Source of the DNA: Entamoeba histolytica HM-1:IMSS
Taxonomy: Eukaryota > Evosea > Mastigamoebida > Endamoebidae
Assembly (NCBI RefSeq): GCF_000208925.1
Contig: NW_001914997.1
Location: forward strand, 1 to 43,194
Length of the DNA stretch: 43,194 bases
Direction of reading: 5' to 3'
Positions 1-11,095 of this stretch are shown here, piece by piece (the first letter of the stretch is position 1; the number at the start of each line of letters is the position of its first letter). The notes under the pieces are model-generated. The model saw only the letters and a program-made list of their open reading frames with translations. It was not told the DNA's origin and made no database searches. The position numbers and the translations under genes were made by a program.

Positions 1-592
1 AACATCACTCATTTATTCTATTTCTTTCCATTTCATTCTATTTTCTTTATTCTTGTTGTTATTTTATTTAGTTCATCTTTTATCATTTGTCATTTCTTGT
101 TTATTCATGTTTGTTGTATATTTTATTATTATTATTTATTTATTTTATGTTGTGTTATTCTTATTTATCTTTCTTATTATGTTTTGTTTATTATTGTTTA
201 AATAGAAAATAAGAAGAAGAATAAAATAAAGAATAAGAAATAATAACATAAATATGTTGATGTATTTTATCATTTCTTTATTTGTTTCTTATTCTTATTT
301 CTATTATCTTATTCATTTGATTCATAATGAATTAATTCAATGAAATGATACAAATAAATTGTTTATTCATTTTATTTTATTTCTATTTCTTTCTTATTTC
401 TTTTCTTATTTATTAAAAACACCCTCATTGGGTGTGAAAATTTCAAATGAAGTAAAATAAATCAACATTGAATTATCTCCATTTTTAATTCACCATTTCA
501 TTCATTGGCAGATGAATGAAATGGCTGTTCATATTCTTCATTGATTTGTTTTTATTCTTTTTTAGTTCATTTTCAATTAATTCCAGATTGAA
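1..592. other. AT-rich intergenic DNA
   Basis: No credible gene. The stretch is made of short T-rich and ATTCATTT-like tracts, and no open frame rises above low complexity. One perfect 6-bp hairpin (ACACCC / GGGTGT with a 5-base loop) lies at 419-435, downstream of the TLDc gene that is read leftwards. It may belong to that gene's 3' flank, but nothing shows that it is functional. Confidence 0.6.
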
Positions 593-1105
593 TCATTTCA
601 TTTCAATTACTATAATTCGTTTTGGTGTGAAACGATTTGGATATTCTTTTCCACAAAGTGCATTTGATATTCCTTTATATGAAAATGAACGTTGAATACA
701 ATATGATTTTATTTTATTATTTTCTTTACAAACACGAATATCCCATCCACATCCAAATGTAAACAAAATATCATCTGATTGATTAAATAAACAAAATGCA
801 CATTGTGGTTGTTTAATATCAAATTTCTTCATTCTTTTCATTCTTCCATTTGATTCTAATGAAAATACAAATGATTGTGAATCATTTATAAAACCACCAA
901 CTTTATCAATTTTAGAATTAACATATCCTCCAAATTTATTTCCTTTTGTATCTTCAATAATAATTGTTATATGTTCTTTATTCATTATTCTTTGATCAAA
1001 TACTGATGTATTTTTATTCCAACTATCTTTAGCTGAATCAAATAGTATACTATTTATTCTTTTTTCTGTCCATTCTTCTATTTGTTTGATATACACCTCT
1101 TCCAT
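593..1105 (-). CDS. TLDc-domain protein, Entamoeba family
   Basis: A 170-residue protein that is essentially one TLDc-like domain. Recognisable blocks are an FDS-x4-W segment near residues 22-29, FDQRIMNKE at 37-44, the glycine-rich KFGGYVNSKID at 57-67, a SFVFSL strand at 78-83, and a late CGKEYPNRFTP segment near the C-terminus. Many short Entamoeba proteins have this same arrangement. TLDc domains elsewhere are linked to oxidative stress and V-ATPase regulation, but the role of the Entamoeba family is not established. The ATG start is supported by a GAAC element 25 bp upstream and a TATA-like tract beyond it. The gene is isolated: its nearest upstream neighbour is decayed DNA. The family assignment rests on memory of the family pattern, and no specific function is claimed. 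Confidence 0.8.
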   Translation of the reverse strand: MEEVYIKQIEEWTEKRINSILFDSAKDSWNKNTSVFDQRIMNKEHITIIIEDTKGNKFGGYVNSKIDKVGGFINDSQSFVFSLESNGRMKRMKKFDIKQPQCAFCLFNQSDDILFTFGCGWDIRVCKENNKIKSYCIQRSFSYKGISNALCGKEYPNRFTPKRIIVIEMK

Positions 1106-1111
1106 TTTAAT

Positions 1112-1155
1112 TTAATTTGATATTTATAAGTTCAAAATATGGATGTTTAAATAGT
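1112..1155 (-). promoter_or_regulatory. Core promoter of the TLDc gene
   Basis: On the minus strand a CTATTTAAAC tract (about 1144-1153, TATA-like) is followed by TTGAACTTATAAATAT. The GAAC core (1130-1133) is 25 bp before the ATG. GAAC, a TATA-like box and an initiator form the tripartite Entamoeba core promoter. The 14-mer GAACTTATAAATAT is identical in front of the tetraspanin gene. Confidence 0.6.
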
Positions 1156-1159
1156 TAAT

Positions 1160-2824
1160 ACATGTTATTAACGTCAAGTCAATCATTATTTTTATCATCA
1201 TTCTATTTTATTAAACATCATTCATTTTTATTTTATAATAACAATAAATATATAATAATATTAATAATATAATAATAATAAAATTATAATATTGTTATTT
1301 TCTATAATTAGTTTGTTTTATTTTTAGTATTTTTTCATTTTTTTGTAAAATAAGAAAAAAAATTGAAGAGAAGAAAATTCAATTCGGTTTTATTTTTATT
1401 TTATTTATTGTTTGTTGTATTTATTTTATCAACATTACTTCAATCAATTAATTTAATAATGATAATAATGATAAATAAAAATACGATAATAAAATAAGAA
1501 TAAGAAATAAATTAAGAAAAAGAAATGATATAATTATTATAAATACACAAGGAATAAAAGAAATAAAAAGAAATAAAAATCAAATAACCAATTATATTAA
1601 ATAACAACATAATAAAAGAAATAATCAATATTTTATTTATTAAAATATTTAATACGAGAAAATATCAATGTTGTTAATAATTTCTTTTTGTTTATTGAAG
1701 ATGAAATAATAAATAGTTTATTCATAATTCATTCTTTTATTTTGATTATTTAACAACATTATCATCATTCATTACAATTAATAATCCATAAATAAAAATA
1801 TAATCATCGTGACTAAATAAATAAAAAATTAATTGTTTAATGTAAATTAAAATTTATAATAATAAATATATTTCAAAAAAATATGTGTAAAATTATTTAA
1901 TCTTTTTTTAATTCAATCATAACATTACAAATTTATTTGTTTTTAATGATGTTTGTATTTCAAACTAATAAACAAAAACAAACTGATATGTTAAATTATC
2001 GATAAATTTATTCATTTATTTTTAAATATTTTCTATTTCCTTTAATTCAAAAAATACATTTTTATGTAAAATTAAATAAAAACATTATTAATAGAAAATC
2101 ATTTAATAATAAAATATTGTTTATATAAAATTCGATAAATATTTTGTTGTTTTTCATTTAAATAAAATATAATGTGAAGAATATTTTAAAAATGTAAAAT
2201 TTTAGTTATTTATTTCAAATGAAAATGAAATATTTTTAATAATAAATAACTTCAATTCTTCAAATGGATAAATAATTATGTTTAATTAGTTTTAAACGAC
2301 TATTAACTAATAACATTCAATGAGTATTAAATAAATTAAATTATTTGTTAATTGAAATACAAGTGATTAAAAAGTACATTTTGTAAATTCAAAATGAAGA
2401 AGAATATTTTGAAAGAAAATAATAACGCAAAATCAAAAACTAAAGAGTCATAATGAGAGATATATATGATGAATAAGATGTATTTGTTATTGATATGCAT
2501 GTATTATAATACAAAGAATGAATGAAAAGAATATATATGAATAAATAGTTGAATATATTAAAAAAGAACAAAAAGATCTTTAAATAATTAATATTATTTT
2601 GAATTTCAACAAAGTTTTCATAAAATAAACAAATAATGAATAAAATAAAACAGAATACATTGCCAATATCAGACATTTTGAGACATGTTTGTATCGTACT
2701 AATTAAATACTAATGTTATATTTATAAAGAAGTTCATTAAGAAAAGAAGAAAACAAAACTAGATAAATATCAACAAAAATGTTGGAAATTTTCATTAAAA
2801 TAATTGAAAAATAATAAATTTCTA
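1160..2824. other. AT-rich intergenic DNA, 1.7 kb
   Basis: Nothing coding can be supported. The stretch contains ATA/AAT microsatellite-like runs (about 1240-1300) and long A/T tracts. An open frame at 2440-2676 on the minus strand encodes only hydrophobic and aromatic low-complexity sequence, as expected from T-rich DNA, and is not called. Confidence 0.6.
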
Positions 2825-3372
2825 ATGTATTTTAACATTTCAAAAAGTTCATCTTATTATGATAATGCAAAATCAGAAAATGAAATTGTAAGGATGTTGA
2901 CATGGATAAGTTTATTAGCATCAATTAATGTAGAAGAAGTTAAAAAAGAGACACTGCTTATCATGGCATTACTGAAGAAAAAGATAAAAAAAGAACAAAA
3001 CATTAAACAAGAAAGGAATAACCAAATAAATAAAAGAATGAAATACATAGAAGAAATTAGTTATAATATTTGAGAAGTTGAAAGAACTGAAACTAAATAA
3101 ATTATTCTTCCTAAAAAAATCAACGGGAAGAAGAAAAAGAAGTGAAAGAAATAAATAGAAAACAAAATTGCCAAAATATTTGTGTTTGTAAAAGAAGAGA
3201 TTGAATTTATTGATAAAAAGGAACTAGAAAATAATTTGTCAGTACTATTCACTATAAAGAAGAAACAATTAAAAAGATAATAAATATGTACAATGATTGA
3301 ACATCATTAGAAAGAAGATATAATTCCATTTCTACAATACAATTTGATGAAATAATTTAAAAACTTAAATAA
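2825..3372 (+). pseudogene. Decayed gene fragment, family unknown
   Basis: An ATG at 2825 opens a lysine-rich frame to a stop at 3073. The same frame then continues as plausible coding sequence to about 3240, broken by further stops (for example after 3140). From about 3241 the coding character moves to another frame: KKIINMYND, a TGA at 3298-3300, then TSLERRYNSISTIQFDE, and a stop at 3358-3360. The TGA sits where a TGG tryptophan codon would be expected, so a single base change explains it. Frameshift plus several stops mark this as a relic. The readable parts suggest a helical, charged protein. I do not recognise the parent family. It lies just upstream of two SINE copies. Confidence 0.45.
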
Positions 3373-3731
3373 AATATATGAATTTTTATTTAAATTTATT
3401 TTGAATAAATTAATATAAAATATGATAGTTTATATTTTAAATAAATATTAATTTAAATAGAATAATTAATAAATGAAATAAATAATATAAGAAATATGAA
3501 TGTTAAATAATGATTTATTCATTGAAACACTGATTATTTATCATTCTTTTTATTTCATTTTATTTAAATTAAAATATTCTTATTAATATTCATTTCATTA
3601 ATATATTAATATTGATTGTTAATTAATTTGAAAGTACAACAAAAAAATATTTCTTTTTTTATTTCTTTTTCTTTAATTTCTTCTTTATTTATCATCTATT
3701 TGTTATTTCAACAACATCAAACAAACAAAAC
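3373..3731. other. AT-rich spacer before the SINE pair
   Basis: Only A/T tracts with repeated TTAATA and ATTTCATT words. No gene, RNA gene or clear target-site duplication was found. Confidence 0.55.
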
Positions 3732-4245
3732 AATGCATTCTATGAAACATCGCACACAAACCCAGATACAGTTCATGTTTTGACACTATCTTCAGTTATT
3801 ATCTGATTATGACAATGTATTTGAATAAGAAACATGTTAGGTAATGTTTCAAACGGTGCAGCAATTTATTATGGTTGAATATTACATATTGTAATGTAAT
3901 ACTAAGTATTTATTAAAAAAAAGAAATGAAGAAATATATATGAGTGTATTAACCAAGAAAAAAGATCTACTAGTGTGTGTCATAAAAGAAAAAGAAGTAA
4001 ATGAAATTCATTAAAATTAAATCAGAAATCAAACAAAGTATTAAAAAGAAAATATAAACAGAAAGAACTTTGAAAGATTTTAATAAGAAGAAATAAAACA
4101 AAGAATTGTTTTTCTCATTTTCCTATAAAAACCTAAAGAATATGTTAAACAAAGAGATTATTCTTTAAAGAACAGCTCAAGGAGTCTCCACTGATCAAGA
4201 AAGAATATATGAAAATTCTATTTACACTTAATTAACCAATTTTTA
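3732..4245 (+). mobile_element. SINE copy, plus strand
   Basis: About 510 bp non-coding element that aligns by eye with the reverse complement of 4483-5003. Shared blocks in order are TGAAAC-x-CACA with ACCCAG near the 5' end, a GAATATTACAT block, AAGAAATAAA-CAAAGAA, CTCATTTTCC, AACCTAAAG, AACAAAGAGATTA, GTCTCC-x-CTGA, and a terminal ACACTTAATTAA. The last ~70 bp also resemble the 3' end of the minus-strand LINE in this window, the arrangement known for EhSINE/EhLINE pairs in which the SINE borrows LINE machinery through a common 3' tail. Ends are approximate; no clear target-site duplication was found. It is diverged and probably old. Confidence 0.75.
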
Positions 4246-4482
4246 TTTATTTCATGTTATTTATGTGATATTTTAGAATTATTTCTTTTATCTTTTTCTT
4301 TCTTATTCTTTTGATATACTTTATTGATATTTTTATTTGTTGATTTAAATATTATTATTCGTTTATAACCAACAATTTCCATTTATTTTATTTCATATCC
4401 ATTTTAAATAAAATTCTTATTTGTATTTCAAATGACAATTAAATAATTTATCAATAAACGAATAAATAAAGAATAAATAATT

Positions 4483-5003
4483 TAATTATAATAAAAGTAA
4501 TTAATTAAGTGTTAAGATTTTTCATCTATTTTTCCTAACTTAGGGGAGAATAACCCCATCCATTCACTGTTTAAACAAAAAGTAATCTCTTTGTTGAATT
4601 TATCCTTTAGGTTTGTCTTGGAAAATGAGGAAAGTACTTCTTTGCTTTATTTCTTCCTATTAAGGTTTTTCAAATTTCTTCTACTTATTCCTTCTTTTTA
4701 AGCCTTTGTTTGTTTTTTACCTTAATTTTAAGGAAGTTCTTTTTTCTTATTTTATGAATGTGAGAAGGAATCATTTCATTACTACTATATTACTTTGACT
4801 AATCTTCTTTTAGTCTTACCCACACTTCAGCAGATCCTTATATTGCATCATGTAATATTCTACTATAATCTCTTGCTACACCCTTTGCAACATTCACTAA
4901 TCCATTCCTAATTCAAAGGTACCGTCGTAACCAGACAATAACTGGGAGAGTCGAAGTTCGAATTTGTACTGGGTGTATGTGGTGTTTCAGACGTGCCACA
5001 TTC
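4483..5003 (-). mobile_element. SINE copy, minus strand
   Basis: Second copy of the same element in inverted orientation, 3' end facing the first copy across a ~240 bp spacer. Read on the minus strand its last ~70 bp (GGGGTTATTCTCCCCTAAG, GGAAAAATAGAT, ACACTTAATTAATTAC) match the last ~70 bp of the LINE at 33548-38338 (GGGATTAGTCTCCCCTGAG, GGAAGAATAGAA, TACTTAATTAATTGC). The 5' quarter is the most GC-rich stretch in this part of the window, with a TTCGAA-containing box at 4957-4962 that is reminiscent of, but not convincing as, a Pol III B box. Class inferred from structure and the shared tail. Confidence 0.8.
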
Positions 5004-5931
5004 GATCTAATAATGTAATATATTTTAAATAAATAAATGAACAAATAATAACAAGAAGACAAATATTCATTTTGTCATTCTTCATTAATATATTATCTTT
5101 AATATTTCTATTGACTTGATTGAAGGTATAAATGAATAAAAACGAATATTTAATTAATTAAAACAATTAAAATACTGTTAAAATATGTATATTTATAATT
5201 ATAAATGATATTATCTATTTATACTCAATCTGAAATATTCATTCCGTGTTTTTATTGTATTAGTTTTATGATTATTCATTTTGCTATTTTATCAATTTAT
5301 TTAATTAATGAAATGAAGAATAAAACATCATTATATATTATCATTCATTAAATTTAATACTCATTTTATTTCTTTTATAATATTAATATTATTGAGCTGA
5401 TTATTTATTTCATTTTAATTGATTGATGTATGAGTATTTCTCATTCATATTTATTTATTTTTTGTTTATGAAAAGGCGTTGAATGATATTTCAACAAGAA
5501 GAGAATTATTATAACAATAAAAATGAATGATAAAATAATTTAATATGTAGATTAATAAAGAATAGAGTGTTGTATTAATTGAATCAACATAACAAATCAA
5601 AATGTAAATAAATGAAATATTCATATAATTAAATTAAAATGAATCATCATTCTTATTCATTTGTTATTTGTATTATTCATTTGAATATATAGAAATGAAT
5701 AGAAATAATATAATAATCCTATTCTAAGAAATGTATAATAATAAATTCTACAAATAATAGAAAGAATAATATAATACCAAAAAATAAAAAATACAGAAAT
5801 ACAAATGATAGTTCATTTCTTATTAAATAAAGACACGTCATTTTCAATTTATGATAATTCAAAATAATATAAAATTAAAAGTGATAAAATAATATCAATA
5901 AATAACGTTGAATGAAAGTATTGAGCACAAA
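5004..5931. other. AT-rich intergenic DNA
   Basis: A/T tracts and frequent ATTCATTT/AATGAAT words. No open frame with coding character and no RNA gene seen. It separates the SINE pair from the dispersed repeat. Confidence 0.55.
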
Positions 5932-6200
5932 AATAAGCAAAGAAATAATGCATCTAAATAAATTACAAAAATGAAAAAAGAAGCAAAGTATTTTGCATTA
6001 TTAGAATTTTCCATTTTATTATATTTTGCTTCTAAAAAAAAATAAAAATGTATGATAAATACAGAATCTATAAATATTTATGTATATTTATATTTTATAA
6101 TCACTTGTGTTCAATTTGTATGAAATATCAATGAAATAGTTGATTTGATGAATCATATTTACTTATGTATATTCTTTTTATTCTTTTATTATTATTATAT
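5932..6200 (+). repeat. Dispersed repeat, copy A
   Basis: About 260-270 bp closely similar to 42124-42390 in the same orientation. Both begin near TAGCAAAGAAA/TAAGCAAAGAAA, share AGAAGCAAAGTATTTTGCA followed by TTATTAGAATTTTCCATTT, then TGATAAATACAGAAT, ATAAATATTTATG, TCACTTGT, TTTTGTATGAAATAT and TGATTTGATGAATCATATTTA, and fade into T-rich DNA. It is non-coding. It lies immediately before the 5' end of the plus-strand LINE. The family is not identified; Entamoeba is known to carry several unclassified repeats. Confidence 0.75.
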
Positions 6201-6279
6201 TTATATATTTTCTTTTTATCATTATTTCTCTTATTATATTATTATATGTCATCTTCTTACTTCAATTGAACAGCACCAA

Positions 6280-7761
6280 AATACCACTAAGATTTTATCA
6301 ACAAAGTTACCCAACAAGAAATAGAGTTAAAACCCCGCATTAGAAACCATAATTATAATAATCACTATCAAAGGAACAATGGTCATAAAATGTTCAATAA
6401 CTACTACTATAAGAAGCACTATCACCCTAATAACACTTTCAATGAACATCAAAATACTCAGGTTATTACAGAAAATACTATAACAAAAATTATTATAAAC
6501 CTAGAAGAAAGGTTAACAAGTATTATCATCGAAATGAACGGTTTGGAAGAAGAAGATGTAGATATAAGAATAAAGAATATTATAAGAAAGAACAAGGATG
6601 GAAGAATAAAAGGAAAGAAGAAAACACAAAAACAATACAAAAATGGATGAAAAGATTTGAAGAATTAGAGAGACTAGTTAAAGAGAAGTTGGAGATAACA
6701 ACAGAGGTAAAAGAAGAAGAAACACCAATGGAAATAGTAGAAAAGCAAGAAGAAATAATGCAAGAAAAAGAGAATAAAGAGAATAAATAAAAACAAGAAG
6801 AAGAGAAACAAATAATAATAGAAAAGTGTGAAGAAGAAAAAGGAAAAATTACTAAAGAATTTGAGGAAGAGATAATGAAAATGAAGATAACATTTGAGAA
6901 AGAAAAAAAAAGAGTTAGAAATGATGATGAAGAGCAAAGAAGAAGAAATACAAAAACAAAAAGAGATAAAGAATAATGAGAAAAAGGAAGAACAAGAAGA
7001 AGCTAAAAAGAGAGAGCAAGAAATAGAAAGACTAAAAAGCACACATACTATAGAAATATATAGAAAAGAAGAAAAATCAGAACACTTAAAGGAAAACTTG
7101 AGAAACAAGAAAAAGAGAAAGAAATCCAAGAGATTAAAGAAAAGAAAGAGAAAGAGATTAAAGAAATCAACAAAAAGAGAGAAGAAGAAATAAAGAAAAC
7201 AAAAGAAAAGATAGACAAGATTAAAGAAGAAATGGAGAAATTAGAAAGATGAAAGACAAAGAAAAAGAAAAAGAAGAAAAAGAAAAAGACAAGATAATAG
7301 AAGAAGAAAGGAAAGAAAACATAGAAAATGAAGAAAGAAGGAAAAGCAACGAAAAAGAAGAAATGAAGGAAAAGGTAGAAGAGAAGAAAGGAATAGAGAA
7401 CAAATATCTACAAGGACAAATTGATAAAAGTATGATAGAAAGTAAAGTAATGAAAGAAAGAAGGAAAACACAAATACTAATAAATGGAATAGAAAAAAGA
7501 TGAATAAACGTAGAAGAAATATTTAAAGAACAAGAAGATGGTGATGATGATGAGGAGGAGGAAAGAAATTTCCAAAAACAGAAGAAAAGAACAAGGATGA
7601 AAGAGACAGAACAAGGGACAATTATACGACGAGCATCATCAGTGACAGAAACGATGAATATAATATGGAAAGAACAGAAGAAGATGATCATAATAGAAGA
7701 AGAACAAGAGAAGAAAGAAGAGGAAGAAGTGAAGCAAGGAGAAGAGAAGAAACAGAATTAA
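6280..7761 (+). pseudogene. LINE ORF1 remnant (basic region plus coiled coil)
   Basis: A frame rich in N, Y, H, K and R (around 6340-6640, including GRRRCRYKNKEYYKKEQ) runs into a Glu/Lys coiled coil to about 7760. Frame changes occur near the A-runs at about 6900 and elsewhere. Near the end come RRASS and an acidic/basic helical stretch, then a stop at 7759-7761. The same ending (RKASS, charged helix, stop) is found in the minus-strand LINE. EhLINE1 ORF1 proteins are described as RNA-binding with a coiled coil, which fits. Stops at 6787-6789 and 7501-7503 interrupt it. Confidence 0.7.
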
Positions 7762-10700
7762 AGAAGAAAGAATATATTTGTTATGGAATTAATATAATGA
7801 ATATTAAATTAAAAATGAAATTAAGAAAAGAAGAAATAAAAAGAATATTAGAAGAATATAATATTGATATTACAATCGAAGAATATATAAAAACAGTTAA
7901 AAGAAGTAAAGGGATTAAAAAAGAAAACATAGAATACATTAATAATAAAGTAGATGACATGACTAAAGAAGAAGATAATATAGAAAATGGAAAGATTAGA
8001 GAGATTATTAGAAAAAAAGAAGGAAGAGATTGATGTAGAATACATAGAAGAGTTAATAAAGAAAAGTAAAAGAAAAGAAATCAAAGAGTGTATATACATT
8101 GAATATTATTTCAATAAAGAAGTATATGAAGAGATAATAAGATATATTGATGAAAAATGGGAATGGAAAGAAGGAGGTATTAAAGAGATACAAGAAGACG
8201 TTTACAGAATAACATACATAATAAAGAAGTATTTAGAAAACAAATTCATAGGATTTAAGAAAGAATATGAAGTAGTAATACAAAGCAAGATAAATAAACT
8301 AAAAGACATGCTAATAAGAGGAAACTATAAAAAGTTAAGAAGGATATTAAGAATAAGAAGAATGATAGAAGAAAAGATAAGGGGAGAAGTAAATGAAGAA
8401 ATAAAACAATTAGAATATTTAAAAGAAATGAGGAAAAAAAGAAGTAGACTTAAACAAAAGTAAAAGAACCAGAATCTACAGAAACAAAATCATGAGTACT
8501 ACTTGAAAGAAATAAGAAAGGAAATAGGAAGAGAAGAAAAACCAAGTGAAGAAGATACAAAAGAGTTTTTGAATAAGATATATAACAGAAGAAAAAGAAT
8601 AAAGAAAGAGAATGAAAGAATAAAAGAGACAATTGAAGAGAGTAATAGAAGGAATTTGAAAAGAATAATAATCACAAAAGAAAACATAGAGAATGTGATA
8701 ACAAGAATACCATCATGGAAAGCACCAGTGATTGACAGCATTCATGGATACTACTGGAAAAGATTGGAGAGTGTTAGAGACAGATTAGTTATAGTGTTTA
8801 ATGAATGGTTAGACACTCCAGAAAATATTCCAACAGAAATGCTAACAGGAAGAACTATTCTAATATACAAAGGAGGATAGCAAAAAAGCAGAGAATTATA
8901 GACCAATAACATGTCTTAATGTAATAATGAAAATCTTCACTTCAATCATAAAGAGAAAGATAGAAGAACAACTAGCAAATAATGAATATAAATACCAAAT
9001 TAATAAGAGTTAATATGGGAATAAGAAAAGAAGTCTAGCAGCAAAAGAAGTATCATACGTTTATTAGAAAGAAATGAAAGAGAAGTACAGAAGAAAAGAT
9101 ATTTAGAATCATTCTATGACATTAAAAAAGCATATGATACAGTTAATCATGAATGGTTAGAAAATGTATTAAGATACTTCAAAATATCATTTCAAATAAC
9201 TGAATTAATAAAGAGTATGAGTAGTAGATGGAGAATAAGAATAGTATATGGATATAAAGAAGAAATAGGAGAAGTTAAAATAAAGAATGGTATATTACAA
9301 GGAGATTCTCTTTCACCACTCCTATTCATATTACAAATGAATATCATTTCTGATGTTATTGATAAAACAAATGAGAAATGAATAAAAGTGACACACGTAC
9401 TATACATGGATGATATTAAAGTAACAAGTGAAACAAAAAAAAGGAATGGAAATGGTGCATAAAAATATAATAGAAACAATAGAAGTAATAGAAATGGAAG
9501 TTAATGTAAGTAAAAGTGGAGTAATGAAGAAAGGGAATATAGAAATACCAGATAATATGAAAAACATTCCAATAGTAGACTCACAACATCCATATAAGTA
9601 TTTAGGTGTTTATCAATTTACAAGAAATGATGATTTGGGATGCATAGAAAGAATAAGTAAAAGTGTAGAAGAAGGAATAAAAGAAAACAATAAAGGGAAT
9701 GACAGTAGTATGAATTATATCAACCGAATTAATACAGAATTAATTCCTAAGTTCACATATAGTACATTTGTAGTTAAATAACCAATTATGAAGCTGATAG
9801 AAATAGATAAAATGATAAGGAGAGAAATGAAAGAAAGATTAAAGGAGCATGAATGTGTAGTAGCAGATTATAAGTAAACAGAAATAAAATGGGAGATGGA
9901 TTGAAAAACATTAGAGATGAATATGCAATTAAATTAATAAGAACTATTTTATATTACACATAGAAAAGAGGAGATAGAATAGGAGACATGATACGAATAA
10001 ATGAAAATAAGAATGGAATGTTGAATAGATTGTGTAAAGCGTGTGGAAAAAGAATAAACAAAGAAGAATTTAGAAAAATAGTAACAACAGAAGAAAGAAG
10101 AAAATGGGATAAAAACAGAATAATCAAGTATGTGAGAGAAAAGTTTCGAGAAGAATATATCAATAAATGGAGAAACAAGAAAGTAAGTAGTGAAATATTG
10201 AAAGGATTTGAGGATAAAATGACTGAGCAGAAGAAAACAATTAAAGTATGGAAAGGATTTAATGTTATAAGAAAAGCATATATACAAATAAAGAAGATGA
10301 AAGAGAAAGCAACAAATGTAGGAGTAAGGAAAGCATGAATGAAACATGACATGAGATATGCAATGTGTCCAATGTGTAATAAGATAGCAACAATAGATCA
10401 TATTCTTTTGAATTGTATAATCACTAAGAAAACACAAATGAATAAACATGATAGAATAGGAGAATATATATGGAGGAGATTAAAGATTAAATACCAATTA
10501 TATGAAAACAAAGAAAAGATGAAGAAGAGAGAAGAAGAAAATACAAAGAAATTAATAATAAGGAAAAAAGAATTAGGAAAGAATGAAAGAAGAATAGAGA
10601 AAGATAAAATACTTATAGTTTAGAATCAAGAAGTAGTAAACAGAAGTGAAGACAAATTCATAAAAGAATAGATATTTATGTCAGAGACTTAAGTAAGAAA

Positions 10701-11063
10701 GAAGCAATGATTATAGATATGAGAATAGTAAGAGATAAAAACATAAGTAAAGCATTTACAGATAAGATTAATATGTATTTAAAACTACACGAAAATATAA
10801 GAAAGATAGAAAGATTAGTATGAGTAATAATTATACCAGTAGTAATAACAGTGAGTGGATTAATAAACAAAGAAACAGTTATATTACTAAATGCAGAAGG
10901 AATAGAAATACCAAGGGAAATAATGACAAGAGAGATTGTAATATCAAATATGAAAGATCTTATGAGATATTGTGGAGATCATTCTGGAGAATACAGCAAT
11001 GTAGAAATACCAGAAGAAGAAGACTCTCAGGAGAGTGAAGGAAGGGAAGAAATTCTCACCTGA
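7665..11063 (+). pseudogene. LINE ORF2 remnant (reverse transcriptase and REL endonuclease)
   Basis: Readable in pieces. A conserved YICYGIN segment starts at about 7774. RT motifs follow: NYRPITCL (about 8898-8921), the catalytic YDIKKAYD (about 9115-9138), GILQGDSLSPLLF (about 9291-9329) and YMDD (9403-9414), then KYLGVY (about 9597-9614). A zinc-knuckle-like CPMC-x7-H-x4-C lies at about 10366-10416. The endonuclease motif is damaged: RID instead of RPD (10665-10673), with the distal Asp kept at 10716-10718, giving the family spacing of 14 residues. At least a dozen stops and shifts break it, for example at 8878 and 9013. Confidence 0.8.
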
Positions 11064-11095
11064 ACAATAAGTTGAAAGGTATTAAACCTTAATTT

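Larger units (their letters stand above)
6260..11095 (+). mobile_element. Decayed non-LTR retrotransposon (LINE), plus strand
   Basis: About 4.8 kb, the size of an EhLINE1-type element. The order is: a basic Asn/Tyr/Lys/Arg-rich segment and a long Glu/Lys coiled coil (ORF1), then a reverse transcriptase, a C-terminal CCHC motif and a restriction-enzyme-like endonuclease region (ORF2), as in the R2/R4-like LINEs of Entamoeba. The copy is broken by many stops and frameshifts, so no product can be made. The 5' boundary is approximate: the readable basic segment begins after the dispersed repeat. The 3' boundary is approximate too, near ATTAAACCTTAATTTAAT. I found no convincing target-site duplication. 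Confidence 0.88.

Noticed and set aside
2440..2676. 78-codon minus-strand frame
   Set aside because: Repetitive Phe/Ile/Tyr/Asn composition typical of chance frames in this DNA, no supporting signal.
4921..5000. tRNA gene or tRNA-derived head in the SINE (TTCGAA box at 4957-4962)
   Set aside because: No cloverleaf can be drawn and no A box lies at the right distance.
6674..7129. Long minus-strand frames of Phe, Leu, Ser and Ile within the plus-strand LINE (also 7221-7691, 7848-8099, 8450-8741, 9949-10449)
   Set aside because: They are the antisense of a Glu/Lys-rich coiled coil and other LINE coding sequence, so T-rich antisense codons stay open by composition.
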